From DATKHR01 sp035939575 (GTDB lineage Bacteria > Acidobacteriota > Vicinamibacteria > Vicinamibacterales > CAVVIG01), in the NCBI GenBank assembly GCA_035939575.1, contig DASZFS010000258.1:1-18220 (forward strand): 18,220 nucleotides of DNA, written 5' to 3'. The position numbers and the translations under genes are program-made. This document shows positions 5,109-14,050 of this stretch, one piece after another (within the stretch, counting starts at the first letter, position 1; the number at the start of each line of letters is the position of its first letter). Under the pieces are notes generated by a model that did not search any database, was not told where the DNA came from, and was given only the letters and a program-made list of their open reading frames with translations.

Positions 5109-7652
5109 TCAAATCGCCATACCTCGATGGCAGAGCTCGGGCAGCGACTTCGGGTCGGTCCAGTCGGGCACCGCCAGCCACATCAGCCTCGAGTTGGTCA
5201 GCATGTCGTAATGCTGCATGAAGTGTTGCGCCAGCATTCGCTTTTCTAGCTGCGTCATCGAGATCCCGAGCGTCCGTTCCGCCAGACCGCCCGTGAGGAG
5301 GTTGGCGGCGGAGATGTACGTCGAAATCGGGTCGACGCCCTGCACTCGCAGCGGCAGCTGCTCTGCGATCGTCTTGACCGGGCCCATGAGCTTCGAGGCC
5401 ATGTCGAACGTCATCAGATCGGCCAACTTGAAACCCCACGCAATCGGATCGATGTCGACGCTCAGGATCTTCTCCGGGCGATTGGCGAGGAACGACGCCT
5501 TCACGCGGATCACGCCGCTCGAGAGCAGCTCGAACACGATCGATTGGTACCCGACGGCAAAACACCCGGGACCGTAAACGAGCGGGCTCTGATCGGCGTG
5601 GCACATGAGGCCGTACCCGAAGCCATATTCACCAAGCACGTCCGGTGAGGGATCGTCGCGATCGACAATCGTCTCCGGCGCCAGCACGAGGTACATGACC
5701 TCCCTGAGTGGCAGCGCCATCTTCAAGGCTTGCGGCCCCCACGGCGCCAACCCGATGTTGAAGTCGAACAGGTTGACCCGCATGGTCACCCAGTCGTAGT
5801 CCGTGCCAATTGTGCGCAGGTCCACGATGGCTCCACGCTCGTCGGACCTGAAGCTCGCGACGCGCCCGGTGTCCTTACGCTTGTACAGAACCTGCTCGTA
5901 GCCAAACCCCACGCGCCGGTCTGACGCCTCGGGCAGCCAGCTGAGCGGCCTCATGAACGGGGCTCGTCCATCGTGGTCGGAGGCTACCGCGACTTCCGGC
6001 TGGCGGGTATGGCTGGTCCGCATGAAATACCTGAGCACGAACTCCCGCAGCTGATCCCTGGTCGCCGTTGCGCGGGCGTTCTTTCTGTCGTCAAACAGCA
6101 TGTGTTGGACGACGCCTTGCACCGGGATCTGCCGGCCGTCGATGGCGACGGTGTCGAAGAAGCCGTAGCTGCGATCGTCCCGGTTGAACTCGCGCACGAT
6201 TTCGAGGCGTTCCACGCGCGCACCACCGGCGTCCAGCCGTCGCACCCACTCCTGCAGCTGCAGGCCGTCGCTTCGCGTCTTCTCGACGCGTGCGAGTATC
6301 TTCTCTTCCCACGCGCTCAGGCTGGCCGGCGTACCTCCGACGGGGCTTCTTGATTCGTGCGGCCAGCATTCGTCGAGGGAGGCGCGCAGCCGACGCTCCG
6401 CGTCCGAGATGCGAATGACGTAAAGGTTCGCCTGGTTCCCTGGCGCGTCGCCGACCACGCCGTTCATGCTGAGCATGCCGACAGCGCCCTCGAACGACCC
6501 CGTCCCGCTGAGAAGCGGGCCAAAACCGCCGACACGGAACAGGGACTGCCCGTTGACGGTGGTCTTGAAGGCGCGACCCTCGACGAGGTTCGCGGCAAGA
6601 GTTCCGACCACGTGACCGGACGGATCCAGGAAAGAAAAGACGCTGTCCGTCGTGCGGATCGGCGAGATCGGCGCCGGATCCCGCGGGTCAAACTCCAGAA
6701 CGCTGGTCACACGCCCGACCAGGGGCCCTTCAGCGACCGTCGCTCGAAGGCCGTCCGTCGACCCCACGTCGAACTCCGTGTGCACCATCCGTAAGCGCTC
6801 GGTCACCCGCCATCCGCGCGCCTTGCCGTCGGGAGCGGTTCGTACCTCGACAGGCAGATCGGGGTCGACCTCGCCGAGGAGAACCAGAAACGTCGTGCGC
6901 GGATCGGGCTCGGCCTCGGGCACCAGGCGGGCAATCGCTGCGTCCGTATTGAGCTGGCCGTCAGGATCGAGAAAGCGCGCCACGAAGTTGATGAACAACC
7001 CGGTGGGTGGGGTGATGTAGCCATTCACGACGATCGTGCCGGACAGTCCCTTGAGGTTGCCGAAGCCCTCGATCACATCAACGACGGCGCCGATGCGCAG
7101 CTGGTGCTGCCCGTTCACGAAAACGGGGAATGTCCTGCCGCTGCCGAGACCCCGAAGGCCGCTCCCCCGTCCATCGGCGAATTGCATCTTTCCATCGAGC
7201 ATGACGAATCTCTGCGAACGCGTCTGATCGAGCGGCGTGGGCGGCGGCACGCGGCCGAGGCCAGGCTCGAAGTCGTCCGGTGCAACCATCCACTTCATGG
7301 AGACATTGCCGATCGCCTCGCCGACGGCGTTCGCCGCACGTACCCCCGAGCTCCCGTCCGGCGGCAGCGCACGGACGTCGAACCGGTGCATTTCCTCGTT
7401 GACCTCCACACCGATCATCGCAATCGGCATCGCTTGAGCGATTCGGTCGAGCCATTCAGGTCCGACGACGTCTCCGAGCCGGGCGATCAGCGGCATCATC
7501 CCGGATTCGAGCATCAATGATCCCAGAACGTTGGTCGGCACCATCAGCGGCGAGTTCACCCGGCTGGCGTCCGACCGCGAGAACACAGACAGATACGACG
7601 CGACTTGCAGCGTGGACGACGACGGCTTCAAATCGCTGCGGTCAAGGTTCAT
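5109..7652 (-). CDS. Unrecognised 847-residue protein with an internal duplicated beta-rich module
   Basis: 847 residues, starting at ATG 7652 with GGAG about 9 nt upstream. There is no signal peptide, no clear membrane segment, and no nucleotide-binding or catalytic motif I can name. Two stretches look like copies of one module: about 148-213 and about 337-401. Both run from an aromatic/LD start through Gly-Arg-x-Phe and Val-Asn-Gly-Gln, to a second Val/Met-Asn-Gly near the end. Such Gly-rich beta modules recall barrel folds like allene-oxide-cyclase or dirigent proteins, but this is only an impression. Residues 495-670 contain many aromatic and acidic residues, and 720-800 is a hydrophobic helical region. 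It is divergent from the FG-GAP/ASPIC gene and may share a control region with it. Its function is unknown. Confidence 0.75.
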   Translation of the reverse strand: MNLDRSDLKPSSSTLQVASYLSVFSRSDASRVNSPLMVPTNVLGSLMLESGMMPLIARLGDVVGPEWLDRIAQAMPIAMIGVEVNEEMHRFDVRALPPDGSSGVRAANAVGEAIGNVSMKWMVAPDDFEPGLGRVPPPTPLDQTRSQRFVMLDGKMQFADGRGSGLRGLGSGRTFPVFVNGQHQLRIGAVVDVIEGFGNLKGLSGTIVVNGYITPPTGLFINFVARFLDPDGQLNTDAAIARLVPEAEPDPRTTFLVLLGEVDPDLPVEVRTAPDGKARGWRVTERLRMVHTEFDVGSTDGLRATVAEGPLVGRVTSVLEFDPRDPAPISPIRTTDSVFSFLDPSGHVVGTLAANLVEGRAFKTTVNGQSLFRVGGFGPLLSGTGSFEGAVGMLSMNGVVGDAPGNQANLYVIRISDAERRLRASLDECWPHESRSPVGGTPASLSAWEEKILARVEKTRSDGLQLQEWVRRLDAGGARVERLEIVREFNRDDRSYGFFDTVAIDGRQIPVQGVVQHMLFDDRKNARATATRDQLREFVLRYFMRTSHTRQPEVAVASDHDGRAPFMRPLSWLPEASDRRVGFGYEQVLYKRKDTGRVASFRSDERGAIVDLRTIGTDYDWVTMRVNLFDFNIGLAPWGPQALKMALPLREVMYLVLAPETIVDRDDPSPDVLGEYGFGYGLMCHADQSPLVYGPGCFAVGYQSIVFELLSSGVIRVKASFLANRPEKILSVDIDPIAWGFKLADLMTFDMASKLMGPVKTIAEQLPLRVQGVDPISTYISAANLLTGGLAERTLGISMTQLEKRMLAQHFMQHYDMLTNSRLMWLAVPDWTDPKSLPELCHRGMAI

Positions 7653-7677
7653 CGATGTGGTCTCCGGCTGCCATGCC

Positions 7678-7704
7678 CAGGCCCCAAGAAGTCTTGGGGG
7701 CCTG
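7678..7704. other. GC-rich inverted repeat in the divergent promoter region
   Basis: The stem CCCCAAG (7682-7688) pairs with CTTGGGG (7693-7699) around a 4-base loop. CAGG (7678-7681) extends the stem with CCTG (7701-7704), leaving one bulged G. It lies between the start of the 847-residue gene and the promoter of the FG-GAP gene. A dyad here could be an operator or a leader hairpin. Confidence 0.45.
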
Positions 7705-7731
7705 CGAATGAAATGTGAATCGGGCTCCGCC

Positions 7732-7761
7732 TTGAGTCAACAAGATTCTCGACGGTATACT
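7732..7761 (+). promoter_or_regulatory. Sigma-70-like promoter for the FG-GAP/ASPIC gene
   Basis: TTGAGT (7732-7737) and TATACT (7756-7761) are separated by 18 nt. The predicted transcription start near 7768 leaves a leader of about 54 nt before the ATG at 7822. This argues against the in-frame ATG at 7708 as the start. Confidence 0.5.
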
Positions 7762-7821
7762 CCCGAGCGTGAGCTCGCGATTGCGTACGTTCGCGACTCG
7801 ATCAGACGCGTTCGCAGAGAA

Positions 7822-10092
7822 ATGACGCGGGTGTACCGGCGGATTCTGGCTGTCGCGACCCTCCTCGCGATGCTCGCCGCCGCGTCAGTTGGCGGCATGT
7901 ACCTCCGTTATCCCGGCTTCACACGAGCGGTACTCAACCAACTTCGGTACGCCGACCTCGTTCAGAACCGCAACCTCGCAGCATGCCTCGTCTATTGGCT
8001 GCAGTTCATGCAGAAGCTCACGATCAATCCTTCGACACACGTGTGGGGTTTCGAGGGCATCGCGGGAACCAGCGATTTCGAAGGCGGACAACTGGCCTAC
8101 CATCGCGGAGATTTCTCGGGAGCCATCGACAGATTCAGTCGCGCGCTGCAGCGTGACGGCGAGTCCAAGGATCGTGTGTTCTGGCTGGCGATCTCGTATC
8201 TTCGTGCCGCGGACGTGGACAATTGTCTCGCGCATCTCCTGAGGCCGCACGACGAAGGCGACGCGCCAGGAGGTCCCGGCCAGTACTGCGCGCTGCCCAT
8301 TACGCGGTTCCACGAGCGCCGGGCCAGCGCGGAACACGCTGCCGGCCTTTTCGAGCATTTGCTCGACCAATACGGCCTCGATCGCCTTCACCAGTGGCTG
8401 CTCAACGTGAGCTGGATGGTGCTCGGCGGTTTTCCAGACCGCGTCCCGCCGCGCTATCGGATCACCGGATCGTTTGTCGATGCATTCTACGGCGGCGGCG
8501 TGCCCGAGATGTCCGCTCGGTACTCCGACCTCAAGTTCGTCGAACGAGCCGCCGAATTTCACCTCGACCGATACAGCACCGGCCGCGGCATCGCCGTCGA
8601 GGACTTCGATCACGATGGCTATCTCGATATCGTCACTGGCGGCAATTTCGACAGCGTCGTCTTCTACCACAACGACGGCGGTCGAGACTTCTCGGACCGT
8701 ACCGCGGAGGTGGGGCTCGAGCACATCACCCAGCCCTTCTCGATTGTGGCCGCGGATTACGACAACGACGGCTGGGTGGATCTGTTCATCTCACGACCCT
8801 TCGGGCGCTACTCGCTGTACCGCAACGACCACGGCGTCTTTCACGACGTCACGTCAGAGACCGGTCTGCTCGACGGGCTGGCGGCCGACGAGGTCACCGC
8901 GACGTGGGTTCCCGCCTTCGCCGACGTGGACAACGACGGCCGCCTCGATCTGTTCCTCAGCCAATGGGGAATGAAGGTGCCGTTCACCAGGGGGCTGATG
9001 GCGCGGCCGCGGTCCGATTCCCGTTTGTTCATGAACGAGGGCGGTCGGTTCGTCGACCGCACGCGGGAATTCGGGCTGGCGCCGCTCGTTCGCGATCAGT
9101 TTTTTCTGGGCACGGCCTTCGGCGACTACGACGGAGACGGCTTCGATGACCTGTTCCTGTCCAGCCCCCTCCTGAACACCAGCGTGCTCCTGCACAACGT
9201 CGGCGGGCGCCGGTTCGAACGCGTGCCGTACGATGACCGCCACGAAGGCGGATTCGCGGCCGCGTTCCTCGACCTGAATCAGGACGGCCGCCTCGATATC
9301 TTCCAGGCGGGGTTTGGCGACGCCCGCACCAGCACGGCGCAAGCGGTGTTCGGCGAAGGGACGTGGACGCACGCGGCGGGCCACACGACGGTGCACATGC
9401 AGCGCGACGCCGGCCGGTTCGAGGATCGGAGCCGGATGTTCAGCATGCCGATGGGCACCATGGGCTCGACCTTCGGTGATGTGAACAACGACGGCTGCTA
9501 CGATTTTTATCTCGGTACCGGCGGGCCCGAAGGATGGTTCGTCCTGCCCAACTTGATGTACATGGGCCGTCCCGAGGGCAGCGGCTGCAGCGAGGCTCTC
9601 GACAACGTATCGATGCTGTTCGGGCTCGGCACGCTCCAGAAGGGCCACGCCGCGGTCTTTTTCGACTTCGACAACGATGGCGATGAAGACTTGTACTCGA
9701 GCCTGGGCGGCATGTGGCCCGGCGACGCGTGGCCCAATCAACTGTTCGTCAACGAGTCGACGAGCCGGAACACGTGGGTGGGTGTCCGCCTGCGGGGGCG
9801 CCAGACCAATCGCATGGGCGTCGGCGCACAGCTGGCGGTGCACACACGGACGAAGGACGGTCAGCCGGCCGTGCGGTACGCGGTCATGAATAACAAGACC
9901 GGATTTGGCAGCGCACCGTACCTGCTGCACGTGGGCCTGCGCGATGCGGACCGCATCGAACGCATCGACGTGCGGTGGCCCGTATCGCGATGTGCGCACT
10001 CCTACGCCGCCACGATCAACACCATCAATCTTCTGGACGAAGCCGCGTGCGACAAGACGCAGACTGAGGCGGCGGGGAGCGGTCGGCCCTAG
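7822..10092 (+). CDS. Membrane-anchored or exported FG-GAP repeat protein with ASPIC/UnbV C-terminus
   Basis: 756 residues from ATG 7822. The N-terminus has basic residues and a hydrophobic segment (8-27), so it is a signal anchor or signal peptide. Residues 85-135 look like one or two TPR-like helical pairs. The rest is a beta-propeller-type region with seven calcium-binding loops of the form DxDxDGxxD: 261-269, 312-320, 368-376, 435-443, 484-492, 553-561 and 615-623. Residues about 660-735 match the ASPIC/UnbV (CRTAC1-like) domain that usually closes such proteins. The family is common in Acidobacteriota and Planctomycetes, and its biochemical role is poorly known. The frame is open upstream to 7531, and ATG 7708 is possible. 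I chose 7822 because the promoter-like boxes lie between the two and the hydrophobic segment then begins at residue 8. Confidence 0.88.
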   Translation: MTRVYRRILAVATLLAMLAAASVGGMYLRYPGFTRAVLNQLRYADLVQNRNLAACLVYWLQFMQKLTINPSTHVWGFEGIAGTSDFEGGQLAYHRGDFSGAIDRFSRALQRDGESKDRVFWLAISYLRAADVDNCLAHLLRPHDEGDAPGGPGQYCALPITRFHERRASAEHAAGLFEHLLDQYGLDRLHQWLLNVSWMVLGGFPDRVPPRYRITGSFVDAFYGGGVPEMSARYSDLKFVERAAEFHLDRYSTGRGIAVEDFDHDGYLDIVTGGNFDSVVFYHNDGGRDFSDRTAEVGLEHITQPFSIVAADYDNDGWVDLFISRPFGRYSLYRNDHGVFHDVTSETGLLDGLAADEVTATWVPAFADVDNDGRLDLFLSQWGMKVPFTRGLMARPRSDSRLFMNEGGRFVDRTREFGLAPLVRDQFFLGTAFGDYDGDGFDDLFLSSPLLNTSVLLHNVGGRRFERVPYDDRHEGGFAAAFLDLNQDGRLDIFQAGFGDARTSTAQAVFGEGTWTHAAGHTTVHMQRDAGRFEDRSRMFSMPMGTMGSTFGDVNNDGCYDFYLGTGGPEGWFVLPNLMYMGRPEGSGCSEALDNVSMLFGLGTLQKGHAAVFFDFDNDGDEDLYSSLGGMWPGDAWPNQLFVNESTSRNTWVGVRLRGRQTNRMGVGAQLAVHTRTKDGQPAVRYAVMNNKTGFGSAPYLLHVGLRDADRIERIDVRWPVSRCAHSYAATINTINLLDEAACDKTQTEAAGSGRP

Positions 10093-10130
10093 TGGGCACG
10101 TCGGCGCCGTTTCCCGACTGAAAGGACAAC

Positions 10131-10946
10131 TTACTTGACCCTGAAACACGTGGCCCCGTCGATCGTGACCGACTCGAAGGCGGCGTCGGCATTGGTCGTC
10201 GTCTCCGCTGCGCCGAGCAGCATGTGCCCGCCCGGCGTGAGCAGCCGTCCGACGCGGCGCAGGATGCTCTTCTTCGTGTCCGGATCGACGTAGATCAACA
10301 CGTTGCGCAGCAGGACGAGGTCCATCCGTGGAAGTCGCGGCCACGGCTCGATGAGATTGATCTGATGGAACTCCACCATGTCCCGGATGACCGGACGGAG
10401 CGTCCAGCCGCCGCGGTCCGGCTGGAAGTACTTCACGAGCAGGTGCGCAGGCAGGCCTCGATTCACTTCGAGCTGACTGTAGCGGCCGGCCCGGGCACGG
10501 TCGAGGATGTCGCGGGATAGATCGCTGCCCACAATCCGCAGGTTCCAGGACGCAACAGGCACGAGCTCGCGCAACATCATCGCGATGCTGTACGGCTCTT
10601 GACCGCTCGAGCAGGCTGCGCACCACACGTTCAGCGATCGCTCTTGGCTGCGCGCCGCCAGGAGCCTCGGCATCAGCGTGTTCTTGAGCATCGCAAACGC
10701 GCGGGCATCTCTGAAGAAGAGCGTCTCGTTGTTCGCCATGGCCTCGATGACCTTGCGGTGCAGCTCACCGAAGGGCGCCGACCGCAGGCTTTCGACCATT
10801 CCCTGAAACGACGAAAACCCTTCCTGCTGGACGACGGAGCTGAGACGCGATTCAACGAGGTACTCCTTGCCCGGCTCCAGCAGCAGAGCTGAGTGATCGC
10901 GGACAAGACCGCGGATGTAGTTGAACTCGCCCCCGCTGATCGTCAT
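10131..10946 (-). CDS. cheR: Chemotaxis protein methyltransferase CheR
   Basis: 271 residues. CheR transfers methyl groups from S-adenosylmethionine to glutamates on chemoreceptors. Residues 1-70 are the helical N-terminal domain. NNETLFFRD (72-80) is the conserved entry to the methyltransferase domain. CAACSSGQEPYSIAM (109-123) is the SAM-binding loop, with Asp142 after the next strand. RNVLIYVD (214-221) is the conserved motif IV. Length is normal. The open frame continues upstream, but the start is set at ATG 10946, which forms a 4-nt ATGA overlap with the cheB stop and has GAGG 7 nt before it. It is the last gene of the chemotaxis operon and converges on the FG-GAP gene with a 38-nt gap. 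Confidence 0.96.
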   Translation of the reverse strand: MTISGGEFNYIRGLVRDHSALLLEPGKEYLVESRLSSVVQQEGFSSFQGMVESLRSAPFGELHRKVIEAMANNETLFFRDARAFAMLKNTLMPRLLAARSQERSLNVWCAACSSGQEPYSIAMMLRELVPVASWNLRIVGSDLSRDILDRARAGRYSQLEVNRGLPAHLLVKYFQPDRGGWTLRPVIRDMVEFHQINLIEPWPRLPRMDLVLLRNVLIYVDPDTKKSILRRVGRLLTPGGHMLLGAAETTTNADAAFESVTIDGATCFRVK

Positions 10947-12016
10947 CCCTGTTCCTCGGCGAGCGCAGTCTGCCGATGGTGCCGCACCCGCTCGGTGATG
11001 GCCGCCCCCAGCGCCCCCAGCGGAACGATTCGGTCGGCGATTCCCGCCCGGACGATGGATCCCGGCATGCCCCAGACAACAGAGCTCGCCTTGTCCTGCA
11101 CGAGGACCTGGCCTCCCTGCCGGTAGACCTCCTCGCATCCGTTCAAACCATCGCGGCCCATTCCGGTCATGACGACCGCTAGCGCGTGCGGGCCGTAAAC
11201 GTCGGCAACGGATCGAAACAGGACATCCGCCGCCGGCCGGCACGAGTTCTCGGCCGCGTCACGGTGCAGTCGCATCCGGACCGCGTCGCCGTCGCGCTCG
11301 ACCGCCAGGTGAAAGTCACCAGGCGCAATCCACGCACACCCTGGCGAGAGGACCTGTCCCGCCACCGCCTCGGCGACACGGATCCGGCATCGTGAGGCCA
11401 GCCGCGCCGCCAGCAGCTTGGTAAAGCTCGCCGGCATGTGCTGGACGATCAGGATAGGCACGGGGAAATCCCCGTCAAAGCTCGGCAGCAGCTCGGTGAG
11501 CGCGCTGGGGCCGCCCGTCGAGACGCCAATCGCCACGACGTCGATCCGATGCGCCGGCGAGCTGGCGCCGCCGCGATCGGCCACCCCCACGCCCTCCTCA
11601 CGCCGCCGTTGCTGGCTGGTCGGCGCGATCTTCGCCGCCAGCTCAAACGCCAGCATCTTCATCCCGTCGTCCGACCGATCCGAGGCCGCCGGCTTGGTGA
11701 CGTAGTCCTTGGCGCCGAGGGACAGCGCTTCCACGGTGGCCGCTGCACCTTCTGCAGTAGGCACGTTGAGCACGATGACGGCAAGCTGCGGGTGCGCCTG
11801 CCGGATGGCCGCAAGCGCGCCCAGACCGTCGACGCCGGGCATGTCGATGTCGAGTGCGACGATGTCGGGCCGGAGCAGCGGGATCTTCATCAGGGCGATA
11901 CGGCCGCTCGAGGCCGAGCCCGCGACCGCCACATCGGGATCTCGCGAGAGCGCAGCGGTTAACCCGCGACGCAGGACAACCGAGTCATCCACGATGAGGA
12001 CACGCGTCTTCGCCAA
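10943..12016 (-). CDS. cheB: Chemotaxis response regulator protein-glutamate methylesterase CheB
   Basis: 357 residues. An N-terminal receiver (about 4-118) has acidic D10/D11, phospho-acceptor D56 and Lys108. A linker (118-157) leads to the methylesterase domain (158-345), whose catalytic triad is visible as Ser166 in GVSTGGP, His193 in VQHMP and Asp289 in MTGMGRDG. It removes methyl groups added by CheR, and can deamidate receptor glutamines, after CheA phosphorylation. One oddity is that the conserved Ser/Thr of the receiver switch is replaced by Asn84 (VIVLNVPT, where other CheB proteins have VMVSSLT). Translation starts with TTG at 12016, only 3 nt after the cheY stop, with no strong ribosome binding site, so it is likely coupled to cheY. 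Confidence 0.96.
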   Translation of the reverse strand: MAKTRVLIVDDSVVLRRGLTAALSRDPDVAVAGSASSGRIALMKIPLLRPDIVALDIDMPGVDGLGALAAIRQAHPQLAVIVLNVPTAEGAAATVEALSLGAKDYVTKPAASDRSDDGMKMLAFELAAKIAPTSQQRRREEGVGVADRGGASSPAHRIDVVAIGVSTGGPSALTELLPSFDGDFPVPILIVQHMPASFTKLLAARLASRCRIRVAEAVAGQVLSPGCAWIAPGDFHLAVERDGDAVRMRLHRDAAENSCRPAADVLFRSVADVYGPHALAVVMTGMGRDGLNGCEEVYRQGGQVLVQDKASSVVWGMPGSIVRAGIADRIVPLGALGAAITERVRHHRQTALAEEQG

Positions 12017-12019
12017 CGG

Positions 12020-12400
12020 TCAGGCTTCGATGAAACCGAGCAGCTCGAGCTTTTCACGGATCATGTCGCGCGTGAACGGCTTCATGATGTATTCGTTCGC
12101 GCCGGCTTCGAGCGCTCTCGCGACGTGCGCCAGCTCCGTGTTGGTCGTGACCATCATCAGCGGCAGCTCGTCGTACTGGCGCTCGGCGCGAACCGCCTCG
12201 ACGAAGGACAGGCCGTCCATTTCCGGCATGTTCCAGTCAACGAGGACGACGTCGACGACGTCGGCCTGTTTCATGCCCCGCAGCCGCTCCAGCGCGTCGC
12301 GGCCGTTCACCGCTTCGGTGACGTCGAAGCCCAGCTTCTTCAGGTGCTCCGCGAGTATCATCCTGATGGTCGTGGAATCGTCCACGATGAGCGCGTGCAT
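12020..12400 (-). CDS. cheY: Single-domain response regulator CheY
   Basis: 126 residues forming one receiver domain: acidic pair D7/D8, phospho-acceptor D55 in VLVDWNMPEMDG, switch Thr85 in MMVTTN, and Lys107 in IMKPF. All catalytic residues are present. It is the diffusible output phosphorylated by CheA. Which motor it acts on is not shown here; the neighbouring pilus ATPase or a flagellar switch are both possible. ATG 12400 has a strong AAGGAG 5 nt upstream, so the longer upstream reading frame is not used. It follows the MCP gene by 25 nt and precedes cheB by 3 nt. Confidence 0.96.
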   Translation of the reverse strand: MHALIVDDSTTIRMILAEHLKKLGFDVTEAVNGRDALERLRGMKQADVVDVVLVDWNMPEMDGLSFVEAVRAERQYDELPLMMVTTNTELAHVARALEAGANEYIMKPFTRDMIREKLELLGFIEA

Positions 12401-12405
12401 GTAAT

Positions 12406-12411
12406 CTCCTT
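12406..12411 (-). promoter_or_regulatory. Strong ribosome binding site of cheY
   Basis: AAGGAG on the - strand, 5 nt before the cheY ATG at 12400. It is the clearest Shine-Dalgarno sequence in the operon and fixes the cheY start. It suggests cheY is translated at a higher level than its coupled neighbours. Confidence 0.7.
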
Positions 12412-12425
12412 CGCCTGGGTACGAC

Positions 12426-14042
12426 CTACACCCGCGCGGCGGCGCCGGTGTGGTTGCCGTTCGCGACCTTGAACAGTCCGACGATTTTCTGGAGCTCGGT
12501 TGCCATTTCCGCCAGCTCGCCCGCCGCGGCCTGTGTGCTGTGCGCGCCGCCCGACGTGCTCCTGGTCGCCTGCGCGACCGACGTGATGTTCTCGGTGACG
12601 TGCGACTCGCCGAGAGCGGCCTCCGCGATGTTGCGCGCGATCTCCTGCGTCGTCGCGGTTTGCTCCTCGACGGCGCTCGCCATGGTCGTCGAGATGTCGT
12701 GCATTTCGGCGATGACGTCGCCAATCTCGGCGATCACCGTCACGGCTTCGGTCGTGCCGGTGCGAATCGCCTGAATCTTGTCGCTGATCTGCCTGGTGGC
12801 CTTGGCCGTTTCGTTGGCCAGCTCCTTCACCTCGTTGGCGACGACGGCGAAGCCTTTGCCGGCAGCGCCCGCGCGCGCCGCCTCGATCGTGGCGTTGAGG
12901 GCGAGCAGCTTGGTCTGCTGGGCGACCGACTCGATCACCCTGACCACCTCGCCGATCTCGGCGCTCGACTCGCCGAGATGGCTCATCGTCGCGTTCGCGA
13001 TGCGCGCCCTTTCCACGGCGCGCGCGGCAACGCCGGCGGCCGCGGTGGCGTTCTTCGAGATCTCGCTGATGCTGACCGTCATCTCTTCGGTCGCCGCGGC
13101 GACGGTCTGAAGGTTGCGCGTGACCTGCTCAGCGGCGGCGGCGACGACGTTGGCCTGCGCGGAGGTCTCTTCGGCGCCGACGCCCATCTGGTGGCTCACG
13201 GCGAAGAGATTGTCGGAGGAGCCCGCGACACCCTGCGTGCTCTTCGCGACCCGGACGATGAGACCCTCGAGCTTGACCATGAAGATGTTGAACCATTTGC
13301 CCATCTCGCCCAGCTCGTTCCCCGAGGTCTGGTTCACGCGCCGGGTCAGGTCGCCGCCGCCTTCGGCGATGTCCTTGAGCACGCTGATGGTCTCCTGGAG
13401 CGGCCTGGTGATTGATTGGGCCGTTTGATAGGCGATGCCGACCGAGAGCAGGATCGCGAGCAGCGTCACGCTCGTGCTCAGCGTCGTGCCGAATGACGCC
13501 GCGGTTGCGGCGGCGCGCATCGAGTCGTCGAGCGTCGCGCGGATCGCCTGGTTGGCCTCGTCGAGCACCGCGGCCGAGGCGTCGATCCAGGAGTTCGGGT
13601 CCTTCTCCACATAGGCAATCTGCAGTTGGGCGACGGTCGCATCGCCCGCGTCCACCCGGCGCCGTTCGGCAACGAGTGGTGTCGCGAACTTCTCCGTCCA
13701 GTTGCGCTCGGCGGCATCCATGCGGTTCAGCACGTTCCGCAGGAACTCGGTCGGTGCCTTTCTCTCGGCCATGCTGAACAGCGCGCCGAGGCCGCCGATC
13801 TCCTGGGTCAGCTTCTCGCGTTGACGCACGTCGCCCGTCAGCAGATAGTTCTGCAGCGCCAGCCGGATCTGCATCATCTGCAATTGCGCCGATTCGAGCG
13901 TCTGGACGCTTTCGAGCGCAATGGACGCCTGCTCGCTCGCCGCTCGGCCTCGGATCGTCACGATCGTGTTCACCACGAACAGGAGGATGACAATCACGAC
14001 AATCGAGCCGAACCCCAGATACAACCTCTTTCTAATCGTCAT
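12426..14042 (-). CDS. Methyl-accepting chemotaxis protein (transmembrane)
   Basis: 538 residues. A membrane segment (about 12-31) is followed by a periplasmic helical sensor region (32-183). This has the NYLLTGD motif (65-71), which is typical of CHASE3/four-helix-bundle sensors. A second membrane segment (about 184-205) leads to a HAMP domain (206-262, with SITRPL and GGGDLTRRV) and a long signalling coiled coil (about 270-528). The hairpin tip that binds CheW/CheA is at 376-403 (QTKLLALNATIEAARAG at its start). The C-terminus lacks the NWETF-type CheR-docking pentapeptide. The ligand cannot be predicted. It is the only receptor in this operon and is likely the dedicated input. It starts 8 nt after the TonB-like gene ends, with GGAG 11 nt upstream. 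Confidence 0.96.
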   Translation of the reverse strand: MTIRKRLYLGFGSIVVIVILLFVVNTIVTIRGRAASEQASIALESVQTLESAQLQMMQIRLALQNYLLTGDVRQREKLTQEIGGLGALFSMAERKAPTEFLRNVLNRMDAAERNWTEKFATPLVAERRRVDAGDATVAQLQIAYVEKDPNSWIDASAAVLDEANQAIRATLDDSMRAAATAASFGTTLSTSVTLLAILLSVGIAYQTAQSITRPLQETISVLKDIAEGGGDLTRRVNQTSGNELGEMGKWFNIFMVKLEGLIVRVAKSTQGVAGSSDNLFAVSHQMGVGAEETSAQANVVAAAAEQVTRNLQTVAAATEEMTVSISEISKNATAAAGVAARAVERARIANATMSHLGESSAEIGEVVRVIESVAQQTKLLALNATIEAARAGAAGKGFAVVANEVKELANETAKATRQISDKIQAIRTGTTEAVTVIAEIGDVIAEMHDISTTMASAVEEQTATTQEIARNIAEAALGESHVTENITSVAQATRSTSGGAHSTQAAAGELAEMATELQKIVGLFKVANGNHTGAAARV

Positions 14043-14050
14043 TGGAACAT

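Noticed and set aside
8854..10626. 590-codon frame on the - strand across the FG-GAP gene and cheR
   Set aside because: It is antisense to DxDxDG repeats and to CheR motifs, has no recognisable domain, and spans two real genes.
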